Positions 26,333-34,844 of a stretch of DNA of 64,000 nt are shown here, one piece after another (position 1 is the first letter of the stretch; each line of letters opens with the position of its first letter). The position numbers and the translations under genes are program-made. The notes beneath the pieces are model-generated. The model ran no database searches. It had not been told where the DNA came from and saw nothing but the letters and a program-made list of their open reading frames with translations. Source of the DNA: Bernardetia sp. ABR2-2B (GTDB taxonomy: Bacteria > Bacteroidota > Bacteroidia > Cytophagales > Bernardetiaceae); assembly GCF_037126435.1 (NCBI RefSeq), contig NZ_CP147020.1, positions 5,221,001 to 5,285,000 of the forward strand, given 5' to 3'.

Positions 26333-27010
26333 TCAAATAGCCACCACGATACGCTGTGAAAGATGCTGACCTTGCAGAGTTCCTGACTTCCATTTTGGAA
26401 AAGTATTTAAGACTTTTCTAGCCTCTTGCTCACAGCCTTGGGCTTCTATATTTGTAATTTTTCCATTACTATTTACTACAAAAGCGACATATTTTGTTTC
26501 TTTTGCTAAATTTGAATTGAGTTTGCACGAGTTTTCTTTATTCATTTCAGTTTTCAAAACTTGCGCCACTTGCTCTAAAGAAGCATTTTCTGGACTTGCA
26601 TTTTCCTCTAAAACTGTCGTTGTGATAGCCGTTCCATTTTTTGGAGTAGGTAATTCTAATTTTTCTGTAAGAGAAGCTGTCAGTCTTTCGGCAGTTTCTA
26701 AATCTTTATTTGTGATAGAATAAGCTAAATCTGTTTTGTTTTGAGTTTCTTCTATTGAATCTGCTATAAACGCTGATTTTTCATTTACTTTTTGAGCCAT
26801 CCAAATTCCTGCTCCAATCACAAAAAGCAAACAAATTGAAGCTGCAATAGAGAAAACAGGATTAGAAAAAGACATAAAAACTGTTTTAGTCTTCTCATTT
26901 TTTGATTTGTTATTTTCTGCTTCCTTCAAAAGCGCATCAAAATCTTGATAAGATTTGATTTTCTCTGAAGAAATAGGCTTCTGGTTGAAATTTATATCTT
27001 GATTTTTCAT
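26333..27010 (-). CDS. Single-pass membrane protein with TonB-like C-terminal domain, in anti-sigma position
   Basis: The 225-residue product has a charged cytoplasmic N-terminus of about 50 residues, one transmembrane helix (about 51-71), a periplasmic linker, and a C-terminal domain at about 170-225. The C-terminal part (YVAFVVNSNGKITNIEAQG, then ARKVLNTFPKWKSGTLQG) matches the TonB C-terminal domain, including the FPKW motif. It lies 73 bp after an ECF sigma gene, where an anti-sigma factor is normal, and near a TonB-dependent receptor. It may link receptor contact to sigma release, but a dedicated TonB role is also possible. No standard anti-sigma zinc motif is visible. Confidence 0.7.
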   Translation of the reverse strand: MKNQDINFNQKPISSEKIKSYQDFDALLKEAENNKSKNEKTKTVFMSFSNPVFSIAASICLLFVIGAGIWMAQKVNEKSAFIADSIEETQNKTDLAYSITNKDLETAERLTASLTEKLELPTPKNGTAITTTVLEENASPENASLEQVAQVLKTEMNKENSCKLNSNLAKETKYVAFVVNSNGKITNIEAQGCEQEARKVLNTFPKWKSGTLQGQHLSQRIVVAI

Positions 27011-27023
27011 AGTTTTTTATTTT

Positions 27024-27060
27024 AACCGTCGTTGAGGTTCAAATGCAACCGTCAACAAGG
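27024..27060. repeat. Short repeats related to the 56.7-kb module
   Basis: AACCGTCGTTGAGGTT at 27024-27039 and AACCGTCAACAAGG at 27047-27060 share their core with the nested repeat at 56659-56738. They lie in the gap between the sigma factor and TonB-C genes. Confidence 0.6.
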
Positions 27061-27070
27061 ATTTGTCATT

Positions 27071-27105
27071 AACTGGTAACTGTTTACTGATAATTGGAAA
27101 CTGAT
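27071..27105. repeat. Heptanucleotide array overlapping the sigma factor 3' end
   Basis: Units AACTGGT, AACTGTT, TACTGAT, AATTGGA, AACTGAT run with a seven-base period. The last 22 bases are coding and supply the C-terminus VSNYQ and stop of the sigma factor. It is the same family as the array before serS. Confidence 0.75.
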
Positions 27106-27659
27106 TCTTTTATTTTTTCTATAATTCTATACGTTCTCATTTTGGCTGCACTTTCTGTTGTTTCTAAGATAAAAGCAATTTCTTTGAATGATTTATCTTC
27201 AAAAAAGCGAAGCTCTATCATTTGCATATCTTTTGGTTTGAGTTTTTCTAATATTTTTTTTAATTGGTCTATTCGTTCTTGTTGTCTTTCATCAGCTAAT
27301 TCTTCTGAAAAGTTAGTTAATTTTTTTGCTGTTTCTTCTTCCAAAGAATAAACAGGCATTTTTTTTTGTTTTCTATAATATTTTAAAAATTCATTGGAGG
27401 CAATACGATACAACCACGCCGAAAACGGAACTCCTTTATATTCAAATTTCTGAATATTTTGTAGTGCTTTTATGAAGGTTTGTGAAGTCAAATCGGCTGC
27501 TAAAGCTTCATCATTTGCTTTTCTGTATAAAAAACGAAAGATAGCTTCATAATTTGCTTCATAAAGAAATCTAAAATTTTTAGAATCTTTTTGAGCAGCT
27601 AAGATGTGTTCTTCCTCACTTATTTGTTGATGTGAAATATTTAGTTGTGATTGTTCCAA
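27084..27659 (-). CDS. ECF-type RNA polymerase sigma factor
   Basis: This 191-residue sigma-70 family protein has sigma region 2 (FRFLYRKANDEALAADLTSQ, then TFIKAL) and region 4 (KPKDMQMIELRFFEDKSFKE, IAFILETTESAAKMRTYRII). It lacks regions 1.1 and 3, so it is an ECF/group 4 factor. The gene for a single-pass TonB-C-domain protein follows, and a TonB-dependent receptor is divergent 186 bp away. This arrangement suggests control of envelope or uptake genes, possibly including the receptor. Confidence 0.93.
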   Translation of the reverse strand: MEQSQLNISHQQISEEEHILAAQKDSKNFRFLYEANYEAIFRFLYRKANDEALAADLTSQTFIKALQNIQKFEYKGVPFSAWLYRIASNEFLKYYRKQKKMPVYSLEEETAKKLTNFSEELADERQQERIDQLKKILEKLKPKDMQMIELRFFEDKSFKEIAFILETTESAAKMRTYRIIEKIKESVSNYQ

Positions 27660-27845
27660 ATGAAAGTTAAATGATTTTTCTCTGAAAAGAAATGATATAA
27701 AAGTTAAAAGTAGTCTTTTTAGAGTTCTATAAGCTACTTTAGTTACTCTATTATTTACTCTTTACAAATAAAACCGTATTTTAGTCAAAAAGTAACAAAT
27801 TTTTTTGAATTTCTGCATTTAAATACCACTACTCTTTTATTTATA

Positions 27846-30257
27846 ATGAAAAATTATAGTTTTGTTTTTTCTTGTCTCTGTATTTTTTTATTTTTTTTCT
27901 CACAAACATTTGCTCAAAATGAGGATAGTTTGAAGAGTGAAAGTATTTCTACACCTCTACACCTTGCTAAAGAAAAACTTACGGAAGCAGACCTTACCAA
28001 AACTACTTTTGCAGAAGAAACACGTCTTGTTTCGGTAAGTCGTTCGGCAAAAGAACTTAAAGATATTCCTTCTACTGTTTATGTAGTTACGAAGGAGGAA
28101 ATTTTGGAAAATGGATATATTACACTTGTCGATGTAATGAAGACCGTACCTTGGATAAAAGTCTCACAACCAGGGTCTGGAGTTTTGGGAGAGATGTTTT
28201 TTATGCGTGGACAGATAGGGAATGAATACACAAAGATTTTGATTAATAATGTTCCTATTCAGCCTGCTGTAAATGGTGCGCTTGCCATAGGAACGCAACT
28301 TCCGATAGCACAAGCCGAGCGAATAGAAATTGTTTATGGTCCTGCTTCGGCAGTTTATGGTGGTGATGCTGTAGCTGGTGTAATCAATATTATTACCCAA
28401 ACATCTGAAAAATCGGCATATGCACAAGCTAATGCTTACTTTGGTGCAAATGATTATAGACATTTAGATTTTTTAGCTGGAGGAAAAGCAGGACGAGATA
28501 AAAATGTTTTGCAATACAGTATTTATGGAAACCTTACCAAAAGAGATGACTTAAATTTGGATAGAGGTTCAGATGCTTTTAATCCTTTTAATACCTTTTT
28601 AAATTCTTTTACTACTCCTAATGATTTACAGACTAGACGCTTTCTTAGAAATTTGGCTACTAATCAGCCTGATTCTTTTTTTACAATTTTGGAAAATAGA
28701 GCAGGGCTTACTTCTTATGTAGGTACTCCTTTCAAAGCAACTGTTAATCAACTGCCAGAACAAAGTTATTTAATAGGTGTAAAGTTCAATTATAGAAAGT
28801 TACAAGTTTCGGTTGATGAAATGTATAGTCGAAGACATAGTGTTTTGGGACGTACTCCTGCTTTTTTTTCGTATGCCAATCCAGAAACATACATGGCAGA
28901 AACGACTCGTCGGACACATATTTCTTATCAGACAAGTAATAAGAAATCATCATTTTTAATAAATGCTTCTTATTTATTTTATCGATTAGATGCAAACAGT
29001 TCTTTTGGTACTAATTATAATATTGGTCGTTCGTCGGGTCGTTCGTATAGATATGAAGGCTCGGATGATGTGTTTTTAGAGAGTATTTATACAAGAAAAA
29101 TTAATCCAAATTTTGAACTTACAGGAGGTTTTTCAATTACACTTTCTGCAAATTTACCTGTTACGAATGATCTTGAGGAACCTTTTGATATAAATTTATA
29201 CAATGATGCCTTAAATGGTAATCTTGAGCCTAACCCAATACTAGGTAATTTTGGTTATAATGGTAATAATTTCTTAAATGGAGGTGTATTTCTTCAAGCT
29301 TATTACACGAAAAACAAATGGGTAGGTGTTTTTGGAGCTAGAATAGACTCTCGTAGTAGATTTGAAGAAGATAGCACTTCTGGCAATGGAGTCTTAAATC
29401 CTAGAGCTTCTATTCTTTACAAGATAAACCCCAAGTTATCTATCAGAAGTTCTTTTGCAACAGCATTTCGTGCTCCTCCTCCTTCTATACAGTTTACTTC
29501 ACTGGCATTGCCAGACATTGAAACAGACTCAGTTATTTATCAGCAAGTTCCAAATCCAAACCTTAACCCAGAAACCTCTCTCACAACAGAGTTTGGAGTG
29601 CGTTATTTTCCTACAAAAAATATTAGCTTAGATATTGTAGGTTACTTTACAGGAACAAATAGTCCAATTGTGGGGCGTTTTCGTCCTATTGATAAAGAAA
29701 GATACCCAAATGCGTCTTATCTTTCAGGAAATTCTAACGGAACAGCTCGTGTATATATAAATGATGAAGATAGCCGTTCAGCTATTTATGGAGTACAGGG
29801 AATACTAAAAGTAAAAAACATCATTGAGCGTATTCATTTAGACACAGATGTATTTTTTAGTTTCACACAAGGAACTGAAGTTTTGCCTGATGATGGGGGA
29901 ACAATAAATGATTATCGTATGCAGCCTGATTTTATGGGGCAATGGCGAATTTCTTTGCGTCCTTCTCCAAAGTGGTATATTAATTTTCAACATGTAATAA
30001 TGAGTAGTTGGTATAGAAGAAATACTTTCAATATAGAACAGTATGAAGAAGACAGGTCTCAAACTGATGGGTATTATACATTAGATATGCTTGTTCGTCA
30101 TTATTTCAATAAAAATGTAAGTGCCTACTTTAGAATAAATAATGTCTTTGATGCAGAATATGGAGGTATAGATGCCACAGGATTAGATGTAGATGCGACT
30201 TTTAACCCACAGTTACAGAGAAATATACAAGCAGGAGTTAGTTTTAGAATTAATTAA
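27846..30257 (+). CDS. TonB-dependent outer-membrane receptor
   Basis: The 803-residue product has a signal peptide (about 1-23), a plug domain (LVSVSRSAKELKDIPSTVYV to GGDAVAGVINIIT at about 175-185) and a C-terminal 22-strand barrel ending in aromatic-rich strands and FRIN. No N-terminal carboxypeptidase-like domain or SusC signature is present, so it looks like a siderophore, vitamin or metal receptor rather than a SusC. The ligand cannot be predicted. It is divergent from the ECF sigma gene, and its stop overlaps the end of oxyR by eight bases, which makes regulation by the redox sensor or the sigma factor worth testing. Confidence 0.93.
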   Translation: MKNYSFVFSCLCIFLFFFSQTFAQNEDSLKSESISTPLHLAKEKLTEADLTKTTFAEETRLVSVSRSAKELKDIPSTVYVVTKEEILENGYITLVDVMKTVPWIKVSQPGSGVLGEMFFMRGQIGNEYTKILINNVPIQPAVNGALAIGTQLPIAQAERIEIVYGPASAVYGGDAVAGVINIITQTSEKSAYAQANAYFGANDYRHLDFLAGGKAGRDKNVLQYSIYGNLTKRDDLNLDRGSDAFNPFNTFLNSFTTPNDLQTRRFLRNLATNQPDSFFTILENRAGLTSYVGTPFKATVNQLPEQSYLIGVKFNYRKLQVSVDEMYSRRHSVLGRTPAFFSYANPETYMAETTRRTHISYQTSNKKSSFLINASYLFYRLDANSSFGTNYNIGRSSGRSYRYEGSDDVFLESIYTRKINPNFELTGGFSITLSANLPVTNDLEEPFDINLYNDALNGNLEPNPILGNFGYNGNNFLNGGVFLQAYYTKNKWVGVFGARIDSRSRFEEDSTSGNGVLNPRASILYKINPKLSIRSSFATAFRAPPPSIQFTSLALPDIETDSVIYQQVPNPNLNPETSLTTEFGVRYFPTKNISLDIVGYFTGTNSPIVGRFRPIDKERYPNASYLSGNSNGTARVYINDEDSRSAIYGVQGILKVKNIIERIHLDTDVFFSFTQGTEVLPDDGGTINDYRMQPDFMGQWRISLRPSPKWYINFQHVIMSSWYRRNTFNIEQYEEDRSQTDGYYTLDMLVRHYFNKNVSAYFRINNVFDAEYGGIDATGLDVDATFNPQLQRNIQAGVSFRIN

Positions 30258-31188
30258 TTTTTAAAATTTCTTTCTTGATTGAGTTTTTCATTTCACTAGG
30301 AATGACTTTCAAAATCTCATTTTCCAAAGAGAGTAGTAATTTTTCTTTGATAAAATGACGATAAGTTACCAAACTAATTTCACGAACAGGTGCAGGATTT
30401 TTGAAATGACGAATATTTTGCATCTGTTTTTCAGTCATGTCGGCTAAGGCAAGACTAGGAATAATTGTAATTCCATTATTTATCTCTACAATTTTTCTGA
30501 GTGTTTCGATACTTGCTGCTGCAAAGTCTAACTGATGAACTTCTTTTTCTTTGCTCTTTAGCTCACACAAATTAATGACTTGTGAGCGCAAACAATGCCC
30601 CTCTTCCAAAAGCCACAATCTATTTATGTCAATATCTTCTGCCAAAAGATATTTTTTATTCATAAACTTCTCTTCTTTAGAAGCATAAATAACAAACTGC
30701 TCATAAAAAAGAGGTTTTTCTACTAGCATGTTATTTTCTAAAGGCGTTGCCAAAATCCCTACATCAATTTCATTTCGTTCTAATCGTTTTATGATTTCTT
30801 CTGTTGTGAGTTCGCTAATCTGAACTTTTACGAATGGGTAATTTTTGAGATAAGAAGGTAAAAATAAAGGCAACAGGTAAGGTGCAAGGGTTGGTATAAT
30901 TCCAATTCGGAACTCTCCACTTATTTTGTCTTGTTCTTCGCTTACTAATTCTTTTATTTTTTTTGCCTCCTGTACTGTTATTTTGGCTTGTAAAATAATT
31001 TTCTTTCCTATTTCTGTCGGAACAACAGGTTGTTTGCTTCTATCAAAAATCTTAACGTCTAGTTCCTCTTCTAGCTTTTTTATCATCATACTTAGCGTTG
31101 CTTGTGTAACGAAACAGGCTTCGGCAGCTTTTACAAAATGACGGTATTTGTCAATAGCAATGATGTATTCTAGTTGTTGAAAGTTCAT
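30250..31188 (-). CDS. oxyR: OxyR-type LysR-family redox regulator
   Basis: This 312-residue LysR-type regulator has an N-terminal winged helix-turn-helix (about 1-60, AAEACFVTQATLSMMIKKLE) and a LysR substrate domain. The redox pair is present at C199 and C208 in EGHCLRSQVINLC, the same residue numbers and spacing as E. coli OxyR, where hydrogen peroxide forms the activating disulfide. It should induce peroxide defences such as catalase, peroxidase and Dps. The 3' end overlaps that of the TonB-dependent receptor by eight bases in convergent orientation. It is divergent from the split ATPase gene. Confidence 0.93.
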   Translation of the reverse strand: MNFQQLEYIIAIDKYRHFVKAAEACFVTQATLSMMIKKLEEELDVKIFDRSKQPVVPTEIGKKIILQAKITVQEAKKIKELVSEEQDKISGEFRIGIIPTLAPYLLPLFLPSYLKNYPFVKVQISELTTEEIIKRLERNEIDVGILATPLENNMLVEKPLFYEQFVIYASKEEKFMNKKYLLAEDIDINRLWLLEEGHCLRSQVINLCELKSKEKEVHQLDFAAASIETLRKIVEINNGITIIPSLALADMTEKQMQNIRHFKNPAPVREISLVTYRHFIKEKLLLSLENEILKVIPSEMKNSIKKEILKIN

Positions 31189-31311
31189 AGACGAATTTTT
31201 GATATGAAAAAGACAATTTAGTTCTTAAAAATCAAGAGCATTTATTTCTAACTGCTTTTTTTGTATTTTTGTTAAGTTACTATTTCTATAAATAAGACAG
31301 CATAAAATATC

Positions 31312-32559
31312 ATGCAAAAATTACCAATCGGAATACAGAGTTTTGAAAAAATACGTACAGAAAATTATCTGTATGTAGATAAAACAGAACATATTTACAG
31401 CTTATTAGATAGTGCAGGATATTATTTTTTCTCTCGCCCTCGCCGTTTTGGTAAATCTTTATTAATCAGTACGTTGAAAGAGATTTTTTTAGGCAAAAAA
31501 GAACTTTTTAAAGGACTTTTTATAGAAGATAAAATTGAATGGAATAAATATCCAGTTCTTCATTTCAATTGGACAGAAATAGATTACAAAACCTTAGGAT
31601 TAGAAAAAACCATTGAAGAAAATTTATTTTATCAAGCTAGTTTGTATGAAATTAAGTTAGAATCAAAAACTATACACTCACAGTTACAAGAGTTAGTTAG
31701 AAAATTACATAAAAAATACAATCAACAAGTTGTTTTATTAATTGATGAATATGACAAACCAATTATAGATTTTTTGAGTGATGAGCAAATTCATATTGCA
31801 GAAGAGAATAGAGAAATAATGAAAAATTTTTATTCTCCTATCAAGAGTTTGGATAACGAATTACGTTTTTTCTTTCTGACAGGGGTTTCAAGATTTACAA
31901 AAGTATCTGTTTTTTCTGATTTGAATCATTTAAAAGATATTACACTTACTCGTTTGGGGTATAGTTTGGTAGGATATACCGAACCAGAAGTGCATACTTA
32001 TTTTGACAATTACATTACTAAAATAGCAAAAGAAAAAGAGATTACTGAAGAGGAATTAAAACAAGAAATTAGAAGTTGGTATAATGGTTATAGTTTTGGT
32101 GGAGAGAGATTGTATAATCCTTTTTCAGTTTTGAATTTTATAGATGATAGAGAGTTTAATAATTATTGGTTTGCGACAGGAACGCCTACTTTTTTGGTAA
32201 AACTAATGCAAAAAGGAAATTATTATGATATGGATAATCAAATAATGGACTTACAGACGTTGGGAAGTTTTGACATCGCAGAAATGCAACCAATTACAAT
32301 TTTATTTCAAACGGGTTATCTGACTTTGATAGAGAAATTAGATATGAATGTTTATCGTTTGGGTTATCCCAACAAAGAAGTCAAAAACTCAATGCTTAAT
32401 ATGCTTTTGAGTACTTATACCTATCAACAAAAAGGATATTCTGTTCCATTGGTATTTGAACTAAAACAAGCTTTTTTACATCAAGATTTTGAAAAATTAT
32501 TTATTCATTTTACTACCCTTTTTGCTAAAATCCCCCTTACTCCATTGACAAAACTTTAA
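31312..32559 (+). pseudogene. AAA-ATPase/PD-(D/E)XK protein, N-terminal part (split by IS)
   Basis: This segment encodes the AAA-ATPase-like domain of a family (AAA-ATPase_like with PDDEXK_9) very common in Bacteroidota. The Walker A is SRPRRFGKSLL and Walker B is VVLLIDEYDKP. True homology ends at FAKIP, base 32535; the last seven residues come from the inserted element. Joined to 33713-34030 the intact gene would encode 513 residues, the usual size. The function of the family is unknown. The insertion removes the nuclease domain, so the gene is probably inactive. Confidence 0.92.
32527..32535. repeat. Left target-site duplication of the IS element
   Basis: AAAATCCCC here is repeated exactly at 33704-33712 on the other side of the element. 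Removing one copy and the element restores the ATPase reading frame. Confidence 0.93.
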
Positions 32560-33625
32560 TTTTTTGATCAAATTTAGTTTCACTAGTCATTGGATTATTG
32601 AGTATTTTTTTAATTTCTATTAATCCATATCTGAAAAAAGAGTATTCATTATATCCATTTGAACAGACTCTTATTTTTGTTTTTTTATGTTTCCATTCTC
32701 CTACTTTGTAACACCAAACAAAGGCAATGGAACACAAAGCAATTAATTTAGCTATTTTATTTGGTTCTGTTAATTTTGTATTTTCTAAGTTAAAACCTTG
32801 TGATTTTAGTGCTTTAAACAACGTTTCGATTTCCCAACGTTGTTTATAAATTTCAAAAATATTATCCAATAAAACAGGTGATGCTAAATAAATATATCCT
32901 TTTTGTGTTCGACTTACAGATAAATATACCTCTGCTTCATTGACTACAAATGTTCCATCTAGTTGATAGGTTTCTGAAATCGAAAGCCCTCTACACCATG
33001 CTACAATAGACTTTGTTTTCCCTTTTCTAGTAGCTTTAAAGTTAGATTTTATACGCATTACAAAATCAAATTTTTTTGTAGCTAAATAGAAAAACCATTT
33101 TTTACCTATAAACTCTCTATCTGCTACAAGAGCAGTAATAGATAAATTAGGAAATTGATTTAAGAAATCTTCTATCAAATCAATTCGTTGTTGAGTAGCT
33201 GAATTTCCTGTCCTCGAAAGTACAGACCAACAAAGAGGAATAGATACCCCTTTATGAGCTGCTGAGAGAAGCAAAATATTAATATGCTCTTTTCCAACTT
33301 TCCAATTCGTTCTATCCAAACACAGTACGATATTTTCCCATTGTTCAATGCCTTCTAAGGAAATAATCAAATTAGTAATTGCTTGAAAATCAAGCTCATA
33401 ATAATTTAAAAAGCGTTCTATACGACGTAAAGAAGAACTGTATTCTACATTCCTTTCAAACGCAGTTGCAATTTGAATTAAACCTCCTAGACCTACCTTT
33501 ATAACAGCTATTACAAAAAGACCTATAAATTGAACTCGGGCTAAATGAAACCCTTTTAAATGAGAAGATAAAACACTAACTAATTTTGTAACTTTACCAC
33601 TAGAAGCATACTTTGCTTTCGCCAT
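32537..33625 (-). CDS. IS4-family DDE transposase
   Basis: This 362-residue transposase has the DDE triad of the IS4 family: first aspartate in LDRTNWKVG, second in ADREFIG, and the glutamate in the YREK-type segment YKQRWEIETLFKALKSQGF. It catalyses cut-and-paste movement of the element at 32536-33703. The ATG at 33625 lies inside a 12-bp inverted repeat that should fold and hide the start if transcription enters from outside. The frame is intact, so the element is likely active. Confidence 0.95.
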   Translation of the reverse strand: MAKAKYASSGKVTKLVSVLSSHLKGFHLARVQFIGLFVIAVIKVGLGGLIQIATAFERNVEYSSSLRRIERFLNYYELDFQAITNLIISLEGIEQWENIVLCLDRTNWKVGKEHINILLLSAAHKGVSIPLCWSVLSRTGNSATQQRIDLIEDFLNQFPNLSITALVADREFIGKKWFFYLATKKFDFVMRIKSNFKATRKGKTKSIVAWCRGLSISETYQLDGTFVVNEAEVYLSVSRTQKGYIYLASPVLLDNIFEIYKQRWEIETLFKALKSQGFNLENTKLTEPNKIAKLIALCSIAFVWCYKVGEWKHKKTKIRVCSNGYNEYSFFRYGLIEIKKILNNPMTSETKFDQKIKVLSME

Positions 33626-33661
33626 AATTGAGAAAAATTTTGTGAGAAACTCAATTATGGC
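33621..33661 (-). promoter_or_regulatory. Start-codon-sequestering hairpin of the transposase
   Basis: GCCATAATTGAG (33621-33632) and CTCAATTATGGC (33650-33661) are perfect inverted repeats. On the transposase mRNA the right-hand arm of the stem contains the ATG start. IS10 and IS50 use comparable fold-back structures to block translation of read-through transcripts, so the same role is inferred here. Confidence 0.7.
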
Positions 33662-33703
33662 TTTTTTTTATCTAAATTTAAAATCTTTTGTCAGAGGACT
33701 GAG

Positions 33704-33712
33704 AAAATCCCC
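33704..33712. repeat. Right target-site duplication of the IS element
   Basis: AAAATCCCC is identical to 32527-32535; it marks the right edge of the inserted element. Confidence 0.93.
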
Positions 33713-34030
33713 TATCAAATTTTTGAGCAGTACAAAGAAAGTTATTATCATACCGTAATTTTCCTCACTTTTGAGCTTTTGGGTTTTTATATAGATGCCG
33801 AAGTAAATACATCAAGAGGAAGAATTGATGCCGTCGTAAAGTCAAAAGAAGCGATTTTTATTTTTGAATTTAAAGTAAATGAAACACCACAAAAAGCAAT
33901 AGAACAAATCAAAGAAAAAAAATATGCTGATAAATATTTGACTGAAAAAGAAAATGGCAAAACTATTTTCCTGCTGGGAGTGAATTTTAAGAATAAAACA
34001 GAAGTGGAGTATTTGGTGGAGGAAATTTAA
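33713..34030 (+). pseudogene. AAA-ATPase/PD-(D/E)XK protein, C-terminal part (split by IS)
   Basis: Read in the frame that follows KIP of the left part, this encodes 105 residues beginning YQIFEQYKESYYHTVIF. It contains the PDDEXK_9 nuclease-like core: GFYIDAEVNTSRGRIDAVVK and IFIFEFKV, giving D and ExK. The first internal ATG-like start is a TTG at 33779, so no good independent start exists. It is the missing nuclease half of the gene at 31312, separated by the IS4 element. Confidence 0.92.
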
Positions 34031-34048
34031 ATAACAGAATTAAAAAAT

Positions 34049-34840
34049 ATGGGGCAAACATTAGAATTATACGTAAAAGATGAAAGTATTGAAAGTCCAT
34101 TCTTATCAAGAAGTTTTAAAGACGAAATAATATATCCTTCTCATTTTGAATTTGAAGGTTTTTTAGATGATGAAGAATTAGATTTAATTCGTCCATCTCA
34201 CGAAAGCGAAATATTTTTTGATAAGAAAAGAGAAGTAAGCAAGGAAGAGCAAAAACAAATTTCATCTAAAATATCAGATATTGCTTTTAATAAAAGGGGT
34301 ACTTTAGAAGACATCAACAAAATATCTGATTCTTTCTCTTTTATTCAAAAGGACACGCCAAAAAAAGAAATAAACCCACAAACCTTCAAAAATATTCTCT
34401 TAAAAATTGAGAATTATATGAAGGAAAATGCAGAAATATTGCCCCAAGTTCATTTTGTTTTTGAAAATGAAAATTGCAATGAAAACTCTGAAATAAGATA
34501 TATTTCAATAACAGATAAGAATGGAGATAACGCAGAAGCAAATATTGATGGAGATTTATTTCATTACATAGATTTTGAAAATATAGTAACTGATAGTCCA
34601 TTAGGCAAAATAGATTATGAAGAGATTCGTAATAAAATAAATATAAAAACTTACGGTGAAGATTATGGAAAAGTAAACTTCTTTATAGATATAAAACCAA
34701 TAATCTTTATAGATGGAAAGAAGTATTTTACAAAGACAATTTCAAAAGCAGAACAATTTAGAGAAGAGTTTCAGCGATGTTATGATTTTTTGAATAAAGC
34801 AATAGAATTAGATAAGAAAATTCTGTGGGAAGTTTGGTAA
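34049..34840 (+). CDS. Hypothetical acidic protein
   Basis: The 263-residue product is acidic, soluble and has no signal peptide or recognised domain. Residues 1-60 are rich in E, D, F and S; the C-terminal half shows short strands and a final helix. It starts 18 bp after the ATPase remnant and so may once have been in its transcript. Its stop is only 4 bp from the convergent pbpC stop. Function cannot be inferred. Confidence 0.55.
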   Translation: MGQTLELYVKDESIESPFLSRSFKDEIIYPSHFEFEGFLDDEELDLIRPSHESEIFFDKKREVSKEEQKQISSKISDIAFNKRGTLEDINKISDSFSFIQKDTPKKEINPQTFKNILLKIENYMKENAEILPQVHFVFENENCNENSEIRYISITDKNGDNAEANIDGDLFHYIDFENIVTDSPLGKIDYEEIRNKINIKTYGEDYGKVNFFIDIKPIIFIDGKKYFTKTISKAEQFREEFQRCYDFLNKAIELDKKILWEVW

Positions 34841-34844
34841 ACCC

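Larger units (their letters stand above)
32536..33703. mobile_element. IS4-family insertion sequence (1168 bp)
   Basis: The boundaries come from the 9-bp duplication AAAATCCCC on both sides. The ends are imperfect inverted repeats: CTTACTCCATTGACAAAA on the left and, inverted, CTCAGTCCTCTGACAAAA on the right (14 of 18 bases). One transposase gene fills the element on the minus strand. Size, DDE signature and 9-bp duplication fit the IS4 family (IS10/IS50-like groups). The intact frame and exact duplication suggest a recent insertion. Confidence 0.93.

Noticed and set aside
31312-34030. An active AAA-ATPase/PD-(D/E)XK defence gene
   Set aside because: The family is sometimes near mobile elements, but here it is split by an IS; also the family is extremely common in Bacteroidota without a shown defence role.
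33779-34030. An independent 83-residue gene
   Set aside because: It begins at a TTG inside a conserved PDDEXK domain and joins in frame with the left half of the split gene across the IS.
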